The notes under the pieces: model-generated
The model's input: the letters and a program-made list of their open reading frames with translations, nothing else
Databases searched by the model: none
Told to the model about the DNA's origin: nothing
Translations under genes and position numbers: made by a program
Assembly: GCA_012513725.1 (NCBI GenBank)
Contig: JAAZBQ010000579.1
Coordinates: forward strand, 1-7,513
Origin: Chloroflexota bacterium
GTDB taxonomy: Bacteria; Chloroflexota; Anaerolineae; UBA1429
DNA length: 7,513 bases
Direction: 5' to 3'
In this document: piece after piece, positions 5,321-7,513 of the stretch
Numbering within the stretch: position 1 is the stretch's first letter
Layout of the letters: each line of letters opens with the position of its first letter

Positions 5321-6496
5321 ATGGACATCTTTCAGAAGTGCTTTGCCTACACCAGAGCCGCCGAGGCCAGGGCGGCGGGCTACTATCCCTACTTTATCCC
5401 GCTGGAGGACACCGAGGGCGCCGAGGTGGTCGTCAATGGCCAGCGGATGATCATGATCGGCTCCAACAACTACCTGGGCCTCACCACCCACCCCCGGGTG
5501 CGCGAGGCGGCGGTCCAGGCCATTCACCGCTACGGTCCCTCGTGCACCGGCTCGCGGTTCCTGAACGGCAACCTGGCCCTTCACGACCAGCTGGAGCAGG
5601 AATTGGCCGACTATTTGGGCAAGGAGGCGGGGCTCGTCTTTTCCACCGGCATGCAGACGAACCTCGGCACCATCTCGGCCATCGTCGGGCGCGACGACAT
5701 CGTCATCACCGACCGCGAGGATCACGCCAGCATCGTGGACGGCTGCCGCCTCGCCTTTGGCGAGATGAAGCGCTACCGGCACAACGACATGGCGCACCTG
5801 GAGATCATCCTACAGCAGAACGCCGACAAGCCCAAGATGGTGGTGGTCGATGGCGTGTTCTCGATGGGTGGTGATATCGCCCCGCTCCCCGAAATCGTGC
5901 GCCTCTGCCAGGAGTACGGTGCCCGCCTGATGGTGGACGACGCGCACTCCCTCGGCGTGCTGGCTGAGGGCCGCGGCACCGCGGCGCATTTTGGCCTCAC
6001 CGACAGCGTGGACCTCATCATGGGCACGTTCAGCAAGTCGTTCGCCTCGCTGGGGGGCGTCATCGTCGGCGAAGCGCCGGTGATCGATTTTATCAAGCAT
6101 AACGGCCGGGCGCTGATCTTTAGCGCCAGCATGCCGCCCGCCTCGGCCGCCGTCGTGCTCGAGGTGCTGCACATCCTCCAGGAGGAGCCCGAGCGCGCCC
6201 AACGGGTGATGGACATCGGCGCCAAGATGCGCAAGGGCTACACGGAGATGGGCTACTCGGTCGGCGCCAGCGAGACGCCGATCGTGCCGATCATCATCGG
6301 CGATGACATGACCACCCTGGCGCTGTGGCGCGCCCTGTTCGCGGCGGGGATCTATGTGAACCCCATCGTTCCGCCGGCCGTGCCCCCCAACCTCTCGCTG
6401 CTGCGCACTTCTTACATGGCTACCCATACCGATGAGCAACTGGACTGCGTGCTGGATACCTTTTATCGGGTGGGCAAGTCGCTGGGGGTCATCTAG
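5321..6496 (+). CDS. Alpha-oxoamine synthase, serine palmitoyltransferase-like (PLP-dependent)
   Basis: A 391-residue fold-type I PLP enzyme that condenses an amino acid with an acyl thioester and releases CO2. Family signatures are GSNNYLGL at 47-54, TGSRFLNGNLALHDQLE at 76-92, FSTGMQTNLG at 107-116, His135 in DHAS (stacks on PLP), VDDAHSLGV at 205-213 (Asp206, His209), the PLP-binding Lys239 in MGTFSKSFASLGG, and Arg362 in LLRTSYMATHT. From memory of the family, the sequence tracks the Sphingobacterium serine palmitoyltransferase closely: an N-terminal GYYPYF, IDFIKHNGR, FSASMPPAS, NPIVPPAVP and YMATHT. This suggests L-serine plus palmitoyl-CoA or acyl-ACP giving 3-ketodihydrosphingosine. 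KAPA synthase (BioF), glycine C-acetyltransferase and CqsA-like synthases remain possible. No acyl carrier protein, ceramide or biotin gene is adjacent in the window. It is monocistronic here, divergent from xer and convergent with the NUDIX gene. Superfamily is secure; substrate is inferred. Confidence 0.93.
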   Translation: MDIFQKCFAYTRAAEARAAGYYPYFIPLEDTEGAEVVVNGQRMIMIGSNNYLGLTTHPRVREAAVQAIHRYGPSCTGSRFLNGNLALHDQLEQELADYLGKEAGLVFSTGMQTNLGTISAIVGRDDIVITDREDHASIVDGCRLAFGEMKRYRHNDMAHLEIILQQNADKPKMVVVDGVFSMGGDIAPLPEIVRLCQEYGARLMVDDAHSLGVLAEGRGTAAHFGLTDSVDLIMGTFSKSFASLGGVIVGEAPVIDFIKHNGRALIFSASMPPASAAVVLEVLHILQEEPERAQRVMDIGAKMRKGYTEMGYSVGASETPIVPIIIGDDMTTLALWRALFAAGIYVNPIVPPAVPPNLSLLRTSYMATHTDEQLDCVLDTFYRVGKSLGVI

Positions 6497-6515
6497 CCAA
6501 GAAGAACAGCGGCCC

Positions 6516-6540
6516 ACGCTAGGGCATAGACGCCCAGCGT
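6516..6540 (+). terminator. Hairpin after the SPT-like gene, possible terminator
   Basis: ACGCT (6516-6520), a bulged A and GGGC (6522-6525) pair with GCCC (6532-6535) and AGCGT (6536-6540), giving 9 bp with a 6-nt loop, 20 nt after the stop codon. A second AGCGTG copy at 6541-6546 offers an alternative right arm. No T-tract follows, so function is tentative. Confidence 0.4.
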
Positions 6541-6668
6541 AGCGTGTACCGAGCATGTATGTGAGGGACCCTCTGCGGGCGGAGGCCTTGGGCCAACGTG
6601 CGCCGGGGGTCCTCTCTTGCGTTGAGGACGATGGCGCCAAAGGGCGTGAGCCGTGCATCACCGCTTCC

Positions 6669-6712
6669 CCGCCGCGCCGGCGGCTCGTCGGTCCGCTGCA
6701 CCGTCTGCAGCG
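6669..6712 (-). terminator. Two small hairpins after the NUDIX gene, possible terminator
   Basis: On the minus strand, about 6 nt after the NUDIX stop, CGCTGCA and TGCAGCG (6706-6712 and 6694-6700) form a perfect 7-bp stem with a 5-nt loop. It is followed by a 5-bp CCGCC/GGCGG stem (6679-6683 and 6669-6673). Neither has a T-tract. The rest of the 221-nt gap (6497-6717) holds no convincing gene, promoter or repeat. Confidence 0.3.
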
Positions 6713-6717
6713 CCACC

Positions 6718-7410
6718 CTACGGATTGCGCCGGATGTCCGCCAGGAGACCGCGCTGGGCGACGATCTGGAGGGAGCGGGCCGTCCACACCGGCGCCAGAA
6801 GGGTGTCCCCGGCCAGGGCCGCTTGCGTCTCGATCCGCACGCCGGCAAGCCCCTGCACCTCCCCCAGCGTGCGCCCGGGCGCCAGGACCTCGCCCAGCAG
6901 CGCATGGGGCACGCCGAGGAGGCCAAAGAGGTCGCCCAGGGCCGGGGGCGCCTGGAGCCGGGCGAGGAAGGTGACGATGGCCAGGATCTCGCACTCGGGG
7001 AGCGCCCGCTGCCGGTAGAGGTTGCGGCTCACGGTAAAGAGCGCCGGCAGGGGATAGCCGTCGGCGGGCGGCGGAGCCACAGCCTCGACCCGCCGCTGCT
7101 CGTAGACAAACAGGCTCGCCCGGGCCGGCTCCGGCGCCACCCGGGCGCCGATCTCCTCCTCCGCCTCCCGCGCCAGGCAGCCCAGGACGTCCTCGTCCTC
7201 CTCGATCGACCCCCCGATGGCCCCCAGGCCCACTTCCAGTCGACCGTCCGGCAGGCGGCGCCAGTGCTTGGGCTTGGTAATCTCGAAATAGTGGCGCGCC
7301 TCGTCGTACACCAAGGCGGAGACGCCCGTCAGACACCACGACCGGCCGTCGCACAGGGCGTCCAGCCGCTCGCAAAGGGCCGGGTGTGCCGCGAACAGGG
7401 TCGTCTTCAT
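6718..7410 (-). CDS. NUDIX hydrolase with C-terminal extension
   Basis: A 230-residue protein of the NUDIX superfamily, whose members hydrolyse nucleoside diphosphates linked to another moiety using Mg2+. The NUDIX box is complete at residues 67-89: Gly67, Glu73, then Arg81-Glu82, Glu85-Glu86 and Gly88, fitting G-x5-E-x7-RE-x2-EE-x-G. It follows a beta-rich N-terminal part with LEVGLGAIGG at 58-67. About 140 residues follow the box, so the protein is longer than a minimal 130-160-residue NUDIX enzyme. This extension (LPECEILAIVTFLARL, FGLLGVPHALLGEVL) looks mainly helical, and I do not recognise it. The ATG start overlaps the queA stop in ATGA, indicating translational coupling. The substrate cannot be predicted; the link to queA suggests co-expression only. 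Confidence 0.88.
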   Translation of the reverse strand: MKTTLFAAHPALCERLDALCDGRSWCLTGVSALVYDEARHYFEITKPKHWRRLPDGRLEVGLGAIGGSIEEDEDVLGCLAREAEEEIGARVAPEPARASLFVYEQRRVEAVAPPPADGYPLPALFTVSRNLYRQRALPECEILAIVTFLARLQAPPALGDLFGLLGVPHALLGEVLAPGRTLGEVQGLAGVRIETQAALAGDTLLAPVWTARSLQIVAQRGLLADIRRNP

Positions 7411-7513
7411 AGGATCAGCATGCCGTCGCCAAAGGAGTAGAACCGGTAGCGCTCCCGCACGGCCTCCTGATAGGCCCGCCGCACCAGGTCCACCCCCGCC
7501 AGGGCCGAGACCA
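7407..7513 (-). CDS. queA: QueA, S-adenosylmethionine:tRNA ribosyltransferase-isomerase, C-terminal fragment (cut by window edge)
   Basis: Only the last 34 codons and the TGA stop (7407-7409) lie in the window. The translation includes VSALAGVDLVRRAYQEAVRE and then YRFYSFGDGMLIL, the characteristic QueA C-terminus (YRFxSYGDAMLI in relatives). QueA transfers and isomerises the ribosyl part of S-adenosylmethionine onto preQ1 at tRNA position 34, giving epoxyqueuosine. The gene starts to the right of the window. Its stop shares the ATGA overlap with the NUDIX start, so the two are co-transcribed. The identification rests on a short but highly conserved end. Confidence 0.85.
   Translation of the reverse strand, partial: VSALAGVDLVRRAYQEAVRERYRFYSFGDGMLIL

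Noticed and set aside
6700..6722. TAGGGTGGCGCTGC on the minus strand as a T-box-like element
   Set aside because: It only loosely resembles the T-box AGGGTGGNACCGCG, lies downstream of the NUDIX stop, and has no aminoacyl-tRNA or amino-acid gene after it.
5810..7375. 521-codon open frame on the minus strand
   Set aside because: It spans the antisense of the SPT-like gene, the intergenic gap and the NUDIX gene in another frame, with biased Arg/Gly/Pro/Ala content typical of GC-rich shadow frames.
1..7513. A defence, mobile or CRISPR system
   Set aside because: No repeat-spacer array, nuclease, transposase, toxin-antitoxin pair or phage gene was seen. The only recombinase has the length and motifs of a housekeeping Xer protein.

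Overview
The window is GC-rich bacterial chromosome with dense, ordinary-looking coding. I infer a Chloroflexota (Anaerolineae-like) organism. The reasons are GC-rich sequence, a methylenetetrahydrofolate reductase fused to a MetV-type Cys-rich domain, exported proteins with long Pro/Thr linkers, and a C-terminal ITSP...GTA...YKVEYG...W domain that I associate with cell-envelope proteins of that phylum. This is inference from gene style; there is no rRNA or other phylogenetic marker here. No tRNA, rRNA, CRISPR array, insertion sequence or prophage gene was seen.

Layout. (1) 1-1118, plus strand: the C-terminal part of a MetF-MetV-like reductase whose start lies left of the window. (2) 1119-1254: a convergent gap with two strong hairpins. 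(3) 1255-5098, minus strand: a likely transcription unit read right to left. It holds a XerC/XerD tyrosine recombinase, a purine nucleoside phosphorylase, a two-helix membrane protein with an extracytoplasmic Ig-like domain, and a lipoprotein polysaccharide deacetylase. The gaps are 76, 4 and 44 nt. (4) 5099-5320: a divergent intergenic region with one plausible promoter on each strand. (5) 5321-6496, plus strand: an alpha-oxoamine synthase that resembles bacterial serine palmitoyltransferase more than biotin-pathway KAPA synthase. (6) 6497-6717: a convergent gap with small hairpins and no convincing gene. (7) 6718-7513, minus strand: a NUDIX hydrolase whose ATG overlaps the stop of queA; only the last 34 codons of queA lie in the window.

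How the genes fit together. The minus-strand cluster mixes chromosome-dimer resolution (Xer), purine salvage (PNP) and two envelope proteins. The xer-PNP-envelope order recalls the xerD-drm-pupG-dacF order of Bacillus, so it may be old conserved synteny and not a dedicated pathway. The two envelope proteins share one design: a membrane anchor, then a Pro/Thr linker, then an extracytoplasmic domain. The other genes are one-carbon metabolism (MTHFR), long-chain base or a related PLP condensation (SPT-like), tRNA queuosine modification (queA) and nucleotide-type pyrophosphate hydrolysis (NUDIX).

I found no previously undescribed multi-gene system. The items most worth following are the SPT-like enzyme, the MetF-MetV fusion, and the paired envelope proteins downstream of xer-punA.
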